Origin: JBBQXY01 sp051004815
GTDB lineage: Bacteria > Chloroflexota > Ktedonobacteria > Ktedonobacterales > Ktedonobacteraceae
DNA length: 13,125 nucleotides
Assembly: GCA_051004815.1 (NCBI GenBank)
Contig: JBPCJY010000161.1
Span: 1-13,125 of the forward strand
Direction: 5' to 3'
A program made the position numbers and the translations under genes. Position 1 is the stretch's first letter, and every line of letters starts with the position of its first letter. The notes beneath the pieces are model-generated. The model searched no databases. It had not been told where the DNA came from and was given only the letters and a program-made list of their open reading frames with translations. Below are positions 6,157 to 13,107 of the stretch, piece after piece.

Positions 6157-7737
6157 TTATACCATGGGGATGTGTTCGATGTGGGTTTGAAGGTGTTCTT
6201 CGCGTTGGGGGCGGCGGGCGATGAGGTGGCGCATGGCGTTGCCGATGCGGCGCACCCCTTCCTCGATTTGTTGTTCGTCAGGGAAGGCGAAGCTGAGGCG
6301 GAATTGTTGTTGTCCGCCGCCATCGACGTGGAAGGGTTCACCGGTGACGAAGGCGACGTGCTCTTTGGTGGCCTCACGCAGGAGGGCGCGTGTGCGCAGT
6401 TCGCCAGTGAGGCGACTCCAGAGATGAAAGCCGCCATTGGGGGTGTTGACGCGGACACCCGCGGGCCAATGCGTGTGGATAGCTTGCAGCATGAGATCGC
6501 GTTTGTGTTGATAGACTGTGCGCAAGGTGGCAAGGTGGTCTTCGAGTAAGTCCCGTTGGATGATTTCGGAGACGGCCCATTGTCCGATGGCGTTGGTGTT
6601 GAGATCAAAGATTTGTTTGTGTAGGGCGAGTCGTTCAATCATAGGCTCGGGTGCGGCCAGCCAGGCTACGCGCAGACCGGGAGCCAGTATTTTTGAGAAG
6701 GTGCTGAGATAGATGACCTGGGAATGGGTATCCAGGGCTTTGAGCGGCTGTGGTTGCTTGCCGTCGAAGTAGATATCTGAGTAGGGGTCGTCTTCCAGGA
6801 TGGGTATCTGGTAGCGACGGGCTAAGAGCAGCAGGCGACGGCGGCGTTCGGGCGACATGACGATACCGGTGGGATTTTGGAAGGTGGGGAGGGTGTAGAT
6901 CAGGCGTGGGCGATGGCGTGCTAAGACGGTTTCTAATAAATCGACGCGCATGCCATCGTTATCCATGGGGACGCCAATGACGCGAGCACCGAGGGCGCGG
7001 AAACTATTGATGGCACCCAGGTAGGTAGGTACCTCGACGATGACTTCATCGCCGGGGTTGAGCATGAGGCGACCAATTAAGCCGATGCCCTGGGTTGAGC
7101 CGGAGAGGACGAGGATATGTTGTGTATCGACCGCGACTCCCCGCATGCGCATACGGGCAGCGATGCCGCGCCGCAGCGTCAGTAAGCCTTCGACGGGGCT
7201 ATAGCCTAACGCGTGGTGCTGCGAACGGAGGAGACTATCCTGAAAGATGTTGGCCAGCATGGTAGCAGGCAACAGGTCTATAGCGGGAGTGCCAATGGCC
7301 AGGGAGATAATGCTATCGCTCATGGCGGTTAATTCGCTCAAGATGCGAGCATCGGGGCCGAGGATTTCGCGTTCGCCGACGGGGAGGCCATAGAGCCAGG
7401 AAGGTTCATCGGAATCCAAGGTGTCGTCGGCGAGGCTATAGTGGCTACGGCGCACTAATGTGCCACGTCCAACGTGTCCTTCGACGAGGCCATCACTGGC
7501 GAGCTGGTTGTAGGCGTTCATGACGGTGGTGCGGTTGACGCCGAGGGCGGTGGCGAGGGCGCGTTCGGTAGGGAGGCGGGTACCTTCCGCCAGTTGACCG
7601 GAAAAAATGGCCTCGCGTATTTTCTCACAAATCTGCTGATATAATGGAGTACTGCTGCTTCTTTCGAGTTGAATGAAGGAGCAGATAGATGCTGTGAATA
7701 ATGGGAGCGGCTGATGTTGTGTTGTAGATTGTCGCAT
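6157..7737 (-). CDS. MocR/PdxR-type transcription regulator (GntR winged helix plus aminotransferase fold)
   Basis: This is a 526-residue MocR-subfamily regulator. Residues about 30-97 are a GntR winged helix (PLYQQICEKIREAIFSGQL; LPTERALATALGVNRTTV; GLVEGHVGRGTLV). Residues 140-505 are a class I aminotransferase-like domain that binds pyridoxal phosphate (PLP). The key residues are present: FQNPTG (286-291), D317 and Y319 in EDDPY, Lys349 in STFSK for the internal aldimine, and Arg480 in QFRLSFA for a substrate carboxylate. It should therefore bind PLP and sense an amino compound or vitamer. ATG 7737 follows AGGAGG with a short four-base gap. ATG 7758 is in frame, but a candidate promoter would start transcripts almost on top of it. 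It is divergent from the eIF2B-like gene, a usual MocR target arrangement. Length is somewhat above the usual 450-500. The effector is unknown. Confidence 0.95.
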   Translation of the reverse strand: MRQSTTQHQPLPLFTASICSFIQLERSSSTPLYQQICEKIREAIFSGQLAEGTRLPTERALATALGVNRTTVMNAYNQLASDGLVEGHVGRGTLVRRSHYSLADDTLDSDEPSWLYGLPVGEREILGPDARILSELTAMSDSIISLAIGTPAIDLLPATMLANIFQDSLLRSQHHALGYSPVEGLLTLRRGIAARMRMRGVAVDTQHILVLSGSTQGIGLIGRLMLNPGDEVIVEVPTYLGAINSFRALGARVIGVPMDNDGMRVDLLETVLARHRPRLIYTLPTFQNPTGIVMSPERRRRLLLLARRYQIPILEDDPYSDIYFDGKQPQPLKALDTHSQVIYLSTFSKILAPGLRVAWLAAPEPMIERLALHKQIFDLNTNAIGQWAVSEIIQRDLLEDHLATLRTVYQHKRDLMLQAIHTHWPAGVRVNTPNGGFHLWSRLTGELRTRALLREATKEHVAFVTGEPFHVDGGGQQQFRLSFAFPDEQQIEEGVRRIGNAMRHLIARRPQREEHLQTHIEHIPMV

Positions 7738-7762
7738 AGTTCCTCCTGATTGGCTCATACCA

Positions 7763-7796
7763 ATACAGTGTAAACGATACTATGTAGTTAGTGCAA
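7763..7796 (-). promoter_or_regulatory. Candidate MocR promoter with direct-repeat operator
   Basis: Read on the - strand, TTGCAC (7796-7791) and TACACT (7772-7767), 18 bases apart, are a plausible though weak promoter. Transcription would begin near 7760. On the + strand, ATACAGTGTA (7763-7772) and ATACTATGTA (7777-7786) match at eight of ten positions on a 14-bp period, covering the -10 and spacer. MocR proteins are known to bind direct repeats in divergent promoters, so these are reasonable operator candidates for both this gene and the eIF2B-like gene. Confidence 0.35.
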
Positions 7797-7855
7797 GGGC
7801 CAATTGGCGGTTAACGAAGAGAGCCAAGTTTTGGTGCGTGCAAGGAGCTTGTGAG

Positions 7856-8719
7856 ATGAAGGATGTAGAAGAGCGTGTAGAGCGCATTGTGAATGATCGT
7901 GAGCATGGTTCGCGCTGGCTGGTGCGGGAGACAATGCTATTGTTGCAAGACATAGCAAGTGACACGAGTGTTGCGGCGGATGAGGCGATGCAACAAGTAC
8001 ATTTCGCGGGACAGAAATTGGCGGGGGCGCGTCCAGCTATGGCAGCACTAGAGGGAACAGTGTGGCGGATTCTCAATGCGCCTGGCGGCGTGGCTGGTAT
8101 CGCGCAAGAGGCGAAGCGGTTATTGGATGAGTACGATACGGCTACTGAACGCATTGCTGCTTTTGCTCGGCCTTTACTGACGGGTACATTAATGACGCAT
8201 AGTCTATCGGGGACGGTGCTGGATGTGCTGGTGGCGTGCAAGGCAGCGATTGAGCGGGTGATTGTGCTGGAGGGGCGTCCGCGCTATGAGGGACGCGCAA
8301 TGGCTCAGGCTCTGGTGAAGCAGGGGATAGCGGTGACACTGATTACTGATGCACAGGCGGATATCTTTCTGTCGCACTGTTCTGCTGTGGTGGTGGGGGC
8401 CGATACTATCCTGGCGAACGGGGATGTATTGAATAAAGCGGGGACGGCTTTATTGGCATGGGCGGCACAGGGACAGCATGTTTCCTTCTATGTGTTGAGT
8501 GAGACGTTGAAAATTTCGCCGCATCTCTGGTCGGGGGATGAGGCTCAGCTAGAGGAGAAGGAGGCTGACGAGGTGATGGAGCCGCCAATGACAGGGGTTA
8601 CGGTGCGGAACTTTTATTTTGACCATACACCAGGGTTTCTGGTGACGAAGATTATTACGGAGCAGGGGATGATGGGGCCGTTAGAAGTGCAGCAGCTCGC
8701 GGAGACGCTGCACTTCTAA
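7856..8719 (+). CDS. eIF2B-alpha / ribose-1,5-bisphosphate isomerase-like protein
   Basis: This 287-residue protein belongs to the eIF2B alpha/beta/delta-MtnA-R15P isomerase superfamily, whose enzymes convert phosphorylated aldoses to ketoses. Helical N-terminal residues 1-105 lead into the Rossmann-like core. Family marks are THSLSGTV (114-121), LEGRPRYEG (138-146), GADTILANGDVLNKAGT (181-197) and NFYFDHTPGFLVTKIITEQG (252-271). Asp183 matches the catalytic Asp. The Cys that MtnA and archaeal isomerases carry near THC appears to be Ser116, as in non-enzymatic eIF2B subunits. ATG 7856 follows AAGGAG by eight bases; an in-frame GTG at 7838 would put that site inside the gene and is rejected. 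It is divergent from MocR. Family membership is firm, but whether it is an isomerase is open. Confidence 0.9.
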   Translation: MKDVEERVERIVNDREHGSRWLVRETMLLLQDIASDTSVAADEAMQQVHFAGQKLAGARPAMAALEGTVWRILNAPGGVAGIAQEAKRLLDEYDTATERIAAFARPLLTGTLMTHSLSGTVLDVLVACKAAIERVIVLEGRPRYEGRAMAQALVKQGIAVTLITDAQADIFLSHCSAVVVGADTILANGDVLNKAGTALLAWAAQGQHVSFYVLSETLKISPHLWSGDEAQLEEKEADEVMEPPMTGVTVRNFYFDHTPGFLVTKIITEQGMMGPLEVQQLAETLHF

Positions 8720-8790
8720 TGGCGTGCCTACAATAGCCACTAGTCCTATATATTTGGGGAAATGGTGTGTTCTTCTTATCCTTTTATAGT

Positions 8791-8842
8791 AGGAGTACTT
8801 ATGAGGTTATGAAGCTTTGCTGATGGATGGGAGGTTGTAGTG
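8791..8842 (+). promoter_or_regulatory. Chain of three overlapping mini-ORFs leading to the GGCT-like gene
   Basis: AGGAG (8791-8795) precedes ATG 8801, which encodes M-R-L and stops at TGA 8810-8812. That stop overlaps ATG 8809 (M-K-L-C, stop TGA 8821-8823). This stop in turn shares its A with ATG 8823 (M-D-G-R-L, stop TAG 8838-8840). That last stop shares its G with the GTG start of the next gene at 8840. The four frames are thus joined stop-to-start without a gap. This could be a termination-reinitiation leader; chance is the alternative. A -10-like TATAGT (8785-8790) would be too close to serve the first mini-ORF. Confidence 0.3.
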
Positions 8843-10288
8843 GATAGAGAACTGACGGAGTATAACGCACAAGAAGATGAAGTAGATAGAACGGTAGCGA
8901 GAGTACCGTTTGACGATGAGGAAAGTGGCGAGGAGTGCAGTGGGGAATGGGTCGTGCCGGGGGTGCCGATAGTACGTAGCAGCACACCGAGGCCGCTCTC
9001 ATTTGGGCTGCTGCTACCGACTACTGGTTCAGTACCACAAGCGCCGGAGCAAGAGGGGAAGACGACGTTTCCCATTGAGGCCCCCTCAGCCCCGCCATTG
9101 CCGGAAGAGAGCTTAATGACGGGTAATGAGAACGAGTCGTCGCGTGTAGTGGAGGCGACGCCGCTGCCGTTGAGCGGAAAAATAGGGCCGCTTGAGGATA
9201 CAGCAACCGAATTTATCTGGCTATTTGAATACGGCGTGGAGATGGATATAGCCTTTTTGAATAGCCCTGAACGGTTGGATGGATTTGCTTTATTTTATGG
9301 GCCAGCGGTGCTAAAGGGGTATGAACTGACGTTTGATGTGATCAGTGCGCGTTCCGGTGGGGTAGTGGCGACGATTTTACCCAGCCGACAACGGGGTGCG
9401 GAGGTGTGGGGTGTGTTGTATCGCGTGCCACGCCGCTTTGTTGAACGTGCGGAGGAAGAACTTGCGCTGCTGGATGTGGTTCACTCGGCAACGCCACCGA
9501 ATGGATTGTTTGAACGTTTACAGGTGGTAGTGCATGAAGCGTATCGTTCACGAGATATCCTCTGTATTACGTATATTGCTTCGGCCACTGCCCGCAACCA
9601 CTATCATTTACTGCCGCGCAATAAGCAGATGCCAGAGCATTCCTATGTGGAGCATCTCCTGGAGAGTGCGCGGAAACAGATGCTGCCTGGTGGCTATTTG
9701 GATGAATTGGCCGAGTTAGTCTCGTTTACCTCTGCCGATGAGGAGGAGGAAGAGCCAGGACGTACATCGACCTCTGATACACCTGTCGAACAGAATACGG
9801 AACCATTGCCCACGGTGGGAAACGATACGACGACCCAATTACCGTTGACTGGTATACAGGAGGCGGTATCTCGCTCAACTAATGGCGTGGGGTTGGTGAT
9901 GTATGCTGTTTATCTGTTGCTGGTGGTATTGGCAGTGTTTGTCCTGGCGGTTTTGCAGGGATTAGGCTTTGGGAGCGAGTATTTGACTGCCAATTTTACT
10001 CTGCTGGGTATTCCCTGGTTTATGCTGGTCTATGGTCTGCTGGGTGGCTGCGTCAGTTGCATTATTGCGCTGGGACGTCGGTCGGCGGTGACTGTACCCG
10101 GTTTTGTGCTAATAACGTGGTTCGCACGTCCGTTGCTGGGGGCGTTGCTGGCTGCGCTGGCTTATCTCTTGCTGAATAGCGGTTTGCTGGTGTTTGGTGG
10201 TACTGTTGCACAGCATGCGATGTTGTACTCTTTGGTGGCGGTGCTGACGGGTGCATGTGAGGGATGGTTGTTTTTCAGGAAGAGATAG
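8840..10288 (+). CDS. Membrane protein with a degenerate gamma-glutamylcyclotransferase-like domain
   Basis: This encodes 482 residues in four parts. Residues 1-123 are acidic and proline-rich, probably disordered. Residues 124-292 resemble the gamma-glutamylcyclotransferase (GGCT/AIG2) fold: FEYGVEM (129-135) in place of YGSNM, VLKGYELTFD (157-166), VWGVLYRV (189-196), LDVVHS (211-216), FERLQVVV (224-231) and SYVEHLLESARKQMLPGGYLDEL (268-290). Residues 293-349 are an acidic Thr/Ser-rich linker. Residues 350-478 contain four or five membrane helices ending in FRKR. The catalytic Glu of active GGCT, in LDxxEG, is His215 here, so activity is doubtful. GTG 8840 follows GGGAGG by five bases. It may be a membrane-anchored ligand-binding protein. 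The membrane part is certain; the GGCT relation rests on motif resemblance. Confidence 0.65.
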   Translation: MDRELTEYNAQEDEVDRTVARVPFDDEESGEECSGEWVVPGVPIVRSSTPRPLSFGLLLPTTGSVPQAPEQEGKTTFPIEAPSAPPLPEESLMTGNENESSRVVEATPLPLSGKIGPLEDTATEFIWLFEYGVEMDIAFLNSPERLDGFALFYGPAVLKGYELTFDVISARSGGVVATILPSRQRGAEVWGVLYRVPRRFVERAEEELALLDVVHSATPPNGLFERLQVVVHEAYRSRDILCITYIASATARNHYHLLPRNKQMPEHSYVEHLLESARKQMLPGGYLDELAELVSFTSADEEEEEPGRTSTSDTPVEQNTEPLPTVGNDTTTQLPLTGIQEAVSRSTNGVGLVMYAVYLLLVVLAVFVLAVLQGLGFGSEYLTANFTLLGIPWFMLVYGLLGGCVSCIIALGRRSAVTVPGFVLITWFARPLLGALLAALAYLLLNSGLLVFGGTVAQHAMLYSLVAVLTGACEGWLFFRKR

Positions 10289-10305
10289 CTATTTAACTGC
10301 TCAGT

Positions 10306-10334
10306 TTGTATGAGTTGGTGGTGGCGTGTACAAT
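10306..10334 (+). promoter_or_regulatory. Candidate promoter of the GYD-domain gene
   Basis: TTGTAT (10306-10311) and TACAAT (10329-10334) are separated by 17 bases. The -10 matches five of six consensus bases; the -35 matches only three. A transcript starting near 10341 would have a leader of about 55 bases to ATG 10396. This argues against using the in-frame TTG at 10306 as the start. Confidence 0.45.
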
Positions 10335-10395
10335 AAAGGGAGTAGATTACCCCTTCGATTTGTTGTTTACCACTGAGTGGGAGGTACACAGACCC

Positions 10396-10689
10396 ATGCC
10401 AACTTATATTAGCCTGGTCAATCTCACTGAACAAGGTATCAAGGAAGTCAAGATGGCGCCGGAACGTTTGCAAACATTTGATATAGCGGCGCGAGAAGCT
10501 GGCGGCAAACTGATAGGGTTTTACCTGGTGATGGGGCAGTACGATTACATCGTGATTACCGAGGCACCTGATGACCAGATCGCGGCCCGGTTGATACTGG
10601 GGACAATCGCGCAAGGGAGTGTTCGTACACAGACGATGAGGGCGTTTCCCCGCGAAGAATTCGAGGAGATTGCCCGCGTCTTTCACTAG
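10396..10689 (+). CDS. GYD-domain protein
   Basis: This 97-residue protein has the length and layout of the GYD family, small ferredoxin-like alpha-beta proteins of unknown function that occur in many bacteria and resemble dimeric alpha-beta barrel proteins. Visible marks are the N-terminal strand MPTYISLVNLTEQGIKEVK, GGKLIGFYLVMGQYDYIVI (37-55) with the family's G-x-YD core, EAPDD (56-60), and the C-terminal TQTMRAF strand (78-84). ATG 10396 follows GGGAGG by about 11 bases. The open frame runs back to 10306, but that stretch holds a likely promoter and is not conserved in type. It is a stand-alone gene, convergent with yvcK. The family call is confident; no reaction should be inferred. Confidence 0.87.
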   Translation: MPTYISLVNLTEQGIKEVKMAPERLQTFDIAAREAGGKLIGFYLVMGQYDYIVITEAPDDQIAARLILGTIAQGSVRTQTMRAFPREEFEEIARVFH

Positions 10690-10773
10690 GGAGAGAGTGG
10701 TTCCTGGGCTGCATGGCACCTGTACGAACGAGTCTGTAGAGGAAGCCATACAGCTTATTTGTTGTGAAAAGAT

Positions 10774-11820
10774 TTACTGGTTAGGATAGAGGTCATCGGG
10801 AGGGAAGATAGCTCGTACCAGGCGTTCGGGGTCGTGACGAGCAAGTCTATCGTCTTCCAAGTTGAGATGTCCGGTGGTGATGGTGGGAGCGAGGTGTGTT
10901 AGTCGCGGGTGATCTGGGATCACCGGTGCGCTTATTTGCTCAGCATACATTTTCACCACATCAGGCGGGAAGGGGCCATCATTCACAATGACGCGATCAA
11001 CGCGCCCACCCAGATAGCTGTGAATTTCTGAGACGAAATCGGAGGCCTTGAAGTTATCTGTTTCGCCGTGTTTGGTCATCAGGTTACAAATATAGACCTT
11101 CTCCGCGTCTGACTCGCGCACGGCTTTGGCGATGTCGGGTACAAGGAGATTGGGGATGAGGCTGGTATAGAGGTCGCCGGGGCCAATAACGATGGTGTCG
11201 GCGCGGCGAATGGCGCGAATGGCCTGCACACAGCCGGGGGCATCAGGTGGCAAGAGGCGCAACTGTTTGATGGGTGAGAGCTGGTGTGTATTATTGAAGC
11301 CCCTGGTATCAATCTCTGTTTCGCCACAGATGGTGGTGCCGTCTTCGAGATCAGCGCAAATGGAGGTTTGGGCCAAAGTGACAGGCAAAACACGCCCCGC
11401 TGTATTGAGCAATTCCTGAGCATCCTCGATGGCGAGGAGCAGATCACCGTTATTGATATCCTGCAGCCCTTTTAAAATGAGATTGCCCAGGCTGTGACCA
11501 CTCACTCCGCGCTGCTCCTGTTGATCGTTGTCGTCGTCGGCGGCGGGTTCAAAACGGTGCATGAATACTTCGCGCCACAAAGCTCCATTGCGGGCCAGGG
11601 CTACCAGGGATTGACGTAAATCGCCCAGTGGTACCTGGCGACGGAATTCGTCCATGAGCCGACGGGAACTGCCACCGCTATCAGACATAGTCACAACGGC
11701 ACTAATATTAAGCCCATATTTCTTCATATGAGAAAGCATAGAGAATGTTCCGGATCCTCCACCAATGGTGACTACGCGTCGTCCTGCAAATCTATCTCCG
11801 GTGCGATGGGGTTCTGACAT
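10774..11820 (-). CDS. yvcK: YvcK/CofD-family protein (gluconeogenesis factor)
   Basis: This 348-residue protein is of the YvcK branch of the CofD/YvcK family. In Firmicutes, YvcK is a UDP-sugar-binding cytoplasmic protein needed for gluconeogenic growth and cell-wall homeostasis. Family marks are VVTIGGGSGTFSML (16-29), MSDSGGSSRRL (45-55), PLGDLRQSLVAL (64-75), GHSLGNLIL (108-116), VIGPGDLYTSLIPNLLV (211-227) and ICNLMTKHGETDNFKASD (244-261). An acidic/Gln insert at 93-103 (AADDDNDQQEQ) is unusual. ATG 11820 follows a weak GAGAG. An in-frame GTG at 11865 with AAAAGGA eight bases upstream would add 15 residues and is a real alternative. The usual neighbours rapZ and whiA are absent; it is divergent from a PadR gene. 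Family is sure, role by homology. Confidence 0.93.
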   Translation of the reverse strand: MSEPHRTGDRFAGRRVVTIGGGSGTFSMLSHMKKYGLNISAVVTMSDSGGSSRRLMDEFRRQVPLGDLRQSLVALARNGALWREVFMHRFEPAADDDNDQQEQRGVSGHSLGNLILKGLQDINNGDLLLAIEDAQELLNTAGRVLPVTLAQTSICADLEDGTTICGETEIDTRGFNNTHQLSPIKQLRLLPPDAPGCVQAIRAIRRADTIVIGPGDLYTSLIPNLLVPDIAKAVRESDAEKVYICNLMTKHGETDNFKASDFVSEIHSYLGGRVDRVIVNDGPFPPDVVKMYAEQISAPVIPDHPRLTHLAPTITTGHLNLEDDRLARHDPERLVRAIFPPDDLYPNQ

Positions 11821-11929
11821 GGTTGCTCTCTTTCGAGTGCGAGTGATTTCAGGTTCGTCGTTCACACTACATATCCTTTTCCAATTTGACTGGTACATAC
11901 TTTTGTTGTGGGTGTGTTTTGCTTTCACT

Positions 11930-11958
11930 AGTCTATCATTAGAGATTGTTCTATGCAA
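11930..11958 (-). promoter_or_regulatory. Possible yvcK promoter
   Basis: On the - strand, TTGCAT (11958-11953) and TAGACT (11935-11930) are 17 bases apart. Three of six -35 bases and four of six -10 bases match, so it is a modest candidate. The rest of the 276-base divergent spacer (11821-12096) shows only the PadR promoter and its operators. Confidence 0.3.
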
Positions 11959-12016
11959 GTGAAGATGGGGTGATGGAGCAATTTTTGTCTTTTTGGAAAA
12001 CTCGTTGCCAAAACAC

Positions 12017-12072
12017 TTGACAAGAATACGATATATCGTTATTATTAGTACATGGAATACGATATATCGCTA
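12017..12072 (+). promoter_or_regulatory. PadR gene promoter with twin palindromic operators
   Basis: TTGACA (12017-12022) and TATTAT (12040-12045) are 17 bases apart, a near-consensus housekeeping promoter predicting a start near 12052. GAATACGATATATCG occurs twice, at 12024-12038 and 12055-12069, exactly 31 bases apart, or about three helical turns. Each contains the perfect palindrome CGATATATCG. The first copy fills the -35/-10 spacer and the second covers the start of the transcript. This is the layout expected for tight repression, most likely by the PadR protein encoded downstream. Confidence 0.8.
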
Positions 12073-12096
12073 ATGATAGCGAGAAGGGAAAATAAG

Positions 12097-12942
12097 ATGT
12101 TTGGTAAACATTTTGCATATGAAAATGCAGGTTCTAATGAAGAGGGTTGGACGCCTCCATGGTTGAGGCGAGAAGCTGATTGGCAAGGGCCGCGGCACCA
12201 CGAACATGGGCATGGGCATCATGAGCATGGAGGACATAGGCATGAAGAGCGGCATGAGTCGTTTGGACATGGTGGCCCGTTTGGGCCTGGCCCACGTTTC
12301 TTTATGCGGCGCGGCCCGTTTGGCCCAGGGGGGCCGTTTGGACATGGTGGGCCATTTGGGCCTGGGGGTCCACATGGGCCAGGAGAAGGCTCACGTTTCT
12401 TCGGGCGTGGAGATATCAAGTTTGCGCTGCTGGAGCTTCTGCAAGAGCGACCTATGCATGGGTATGAGATGATGAAGGCGTTGGAGGAGAAGTCAGGTGG
12501 CTTCTATACACCAAGTGCCGGTTCGATCTATCCTACGTTGCAGATGCTGGAAGATCGTGGTTTTGTGACGGTGCAAGAAGTCGAAGGTAAAAAAGTCTAC
12601 AGCATTACCGATACGGGGCGTGGACTGCTGGCCGAGCGTCATAAAAGTGATGAAGAGTTTGCTGGTCCACCGTGGATGCGGCAGCGTGGCTTTGGTCGGC
12701 CGCGTTTCTCGCCAGAACTCCAGGCTTTGAAGAGTGAGGCTGTAGAAGTGATGCGCTTGCTGACTATCGCGGGTAGAATGTCTTTCCAGGACCCGGAGCA
12801 GTTGGGCCGTTTGCGCGGTATTATCGAGCGCACGCGAAAAGACTTGTCCGATATGATCTACAGTCCTAAGGCACAAGCTGGGCAAGCAACTCCTACAACT
12901 GGCGGACAAGAAGGAAGTGGTACTGCTGTTGAAGAGGCCTGA
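12097..12942 (+). CDS. PadR-family transcription regulator with His/Gly/Pro-rich N-terminal arm
   Basis: This 281-residue protein is a PadR-type repressor. Residues about 103-185 are the winged helix: DIKFALLELLQERPMHGYEM (106-125), then SAGSIYPTLQMLEDRGFV (140-157), VEGKKVYSITDTGRGLL (162-178). Residues 205-252 form a probable C-terminal dimerisation helix. The first 100 residues are unusual: ten His lie within 34-53 (HHEHGHGHHEHGGHRHEERH), followed by repeated GPFGPG/FGHGGPFG units, which may bind a metal. ATG 12097 follows AAGGGAA by seven bases. An in-frame ATG at 12052 coincides with the predicted transcription start and would encode the operator, so it is rejected. Twin CGATATATCG sites at its promoter suggest autorepression. 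No efflux or transporter gene, a common PadR target, lies within the window. Confidence 0.93.
   Translation: MFGKHFAYENAGSNEEGWTPPWLRREADWQGPRHHEHGHGHHEHGGHRHEERHESFGHGGPFGPGPRFFMRRGPFGPGGPFGHGGPFGPGGPHGPGEGSRFFGRGDIKFALLELLQERPMHGYEMMKALEEKSGGFYTPSAGSIYPTLQMLEDRGFVTVQEVEGKKVYSITDTGRGLLAERHKSDEEFAGPPWMRQRGFGRPRFSPELQALKSEAVEVMRLLTIAGRMSFQDPEQLGRLRGIIERTRKDLSDMIYSPKAQAGQATPTTGGQEGSGTAVEEA
12261..12365 (+). repeat. Direct repeat inside the PadR gene
   Basis: The 30-base unit at 12261-12290 recurs at 12336-12365 with two mismatches. The offset of 75 bases is exactly 25 codons, so the frame is kept. Both encode FGHGGPFGP, and shorter GGCCCGTTTGG units lie between. Slippage or unequal exchange could change the length of this arm. 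Confidence 0.8.
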
Positions 12943-12997
12943 TTAAGTAGATGCAATAGGCATCAAGCTAAGAGATGTTGGGCGTTTCAGTCCCCCA

Positions 12998-13107
12998 CCA
13001 GGGCGACCGCAAGGGTGCGCCCCTACTATACACGACGGCCTTTCCCTACGGGAAGCGGCGTATAGAGCCGAAGCGTGTACAGGAGGGGCGCACCCTTGCG
13101 GCTTGCA
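12998..13107. repeat. Long imperfect palindrome after the PadR gene, related to the repeat at 1-30
   Basis: CCGCAAGGGTGCGCCCCT (13007-13024) is perfectly complementary to 13084-13101 (18 bp). Inside, TACACG (13029-13034) pairs with CGTGTA (13074-13079), and CGGC (13036-13039) with GCCG (13067-13070). A small TTCCC/GGGAA hairpin (13042-13054) sits in the loop. Bases 12998-13028 are the inverted counterpart of 1-30. T7 at 13115-13121 follows the second arm by about 13 bases, so read-through from PadR might stop here, but that is weak. The remainder of 12943-13125 shows nothing else. Confidence 0.75.

Noticed and set aside
6102..6638. 178-codon open frame on the - strand in another frame of MocR
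   Set aside because: It is a Ser/Pro/Thr-rich shadow of the intact MocR coding sequence.
10690..10773. Terminator in the GYD/yvcK convergent spacer
   Set aside because: Only a four-base AAGC/GCTT stem without a clean T-tract was found.
12052..12096. Upstream ATG for the PadR protein
   Set aside because: It coincides with the predicted transcription start, has no ribosome binding site, and its codons are the operator sequence.
12261..12365. Tandem units considered as a CRISPR-like array
   Set aside because: The units are in-frame coding repeats with only two long copies and no spacer regularity.
12950..12964. GATGC/GCATC hairpin just after the PadR stop
   Set aside because: The stem is short and no T-run follows, so a terminator cannot be supported.
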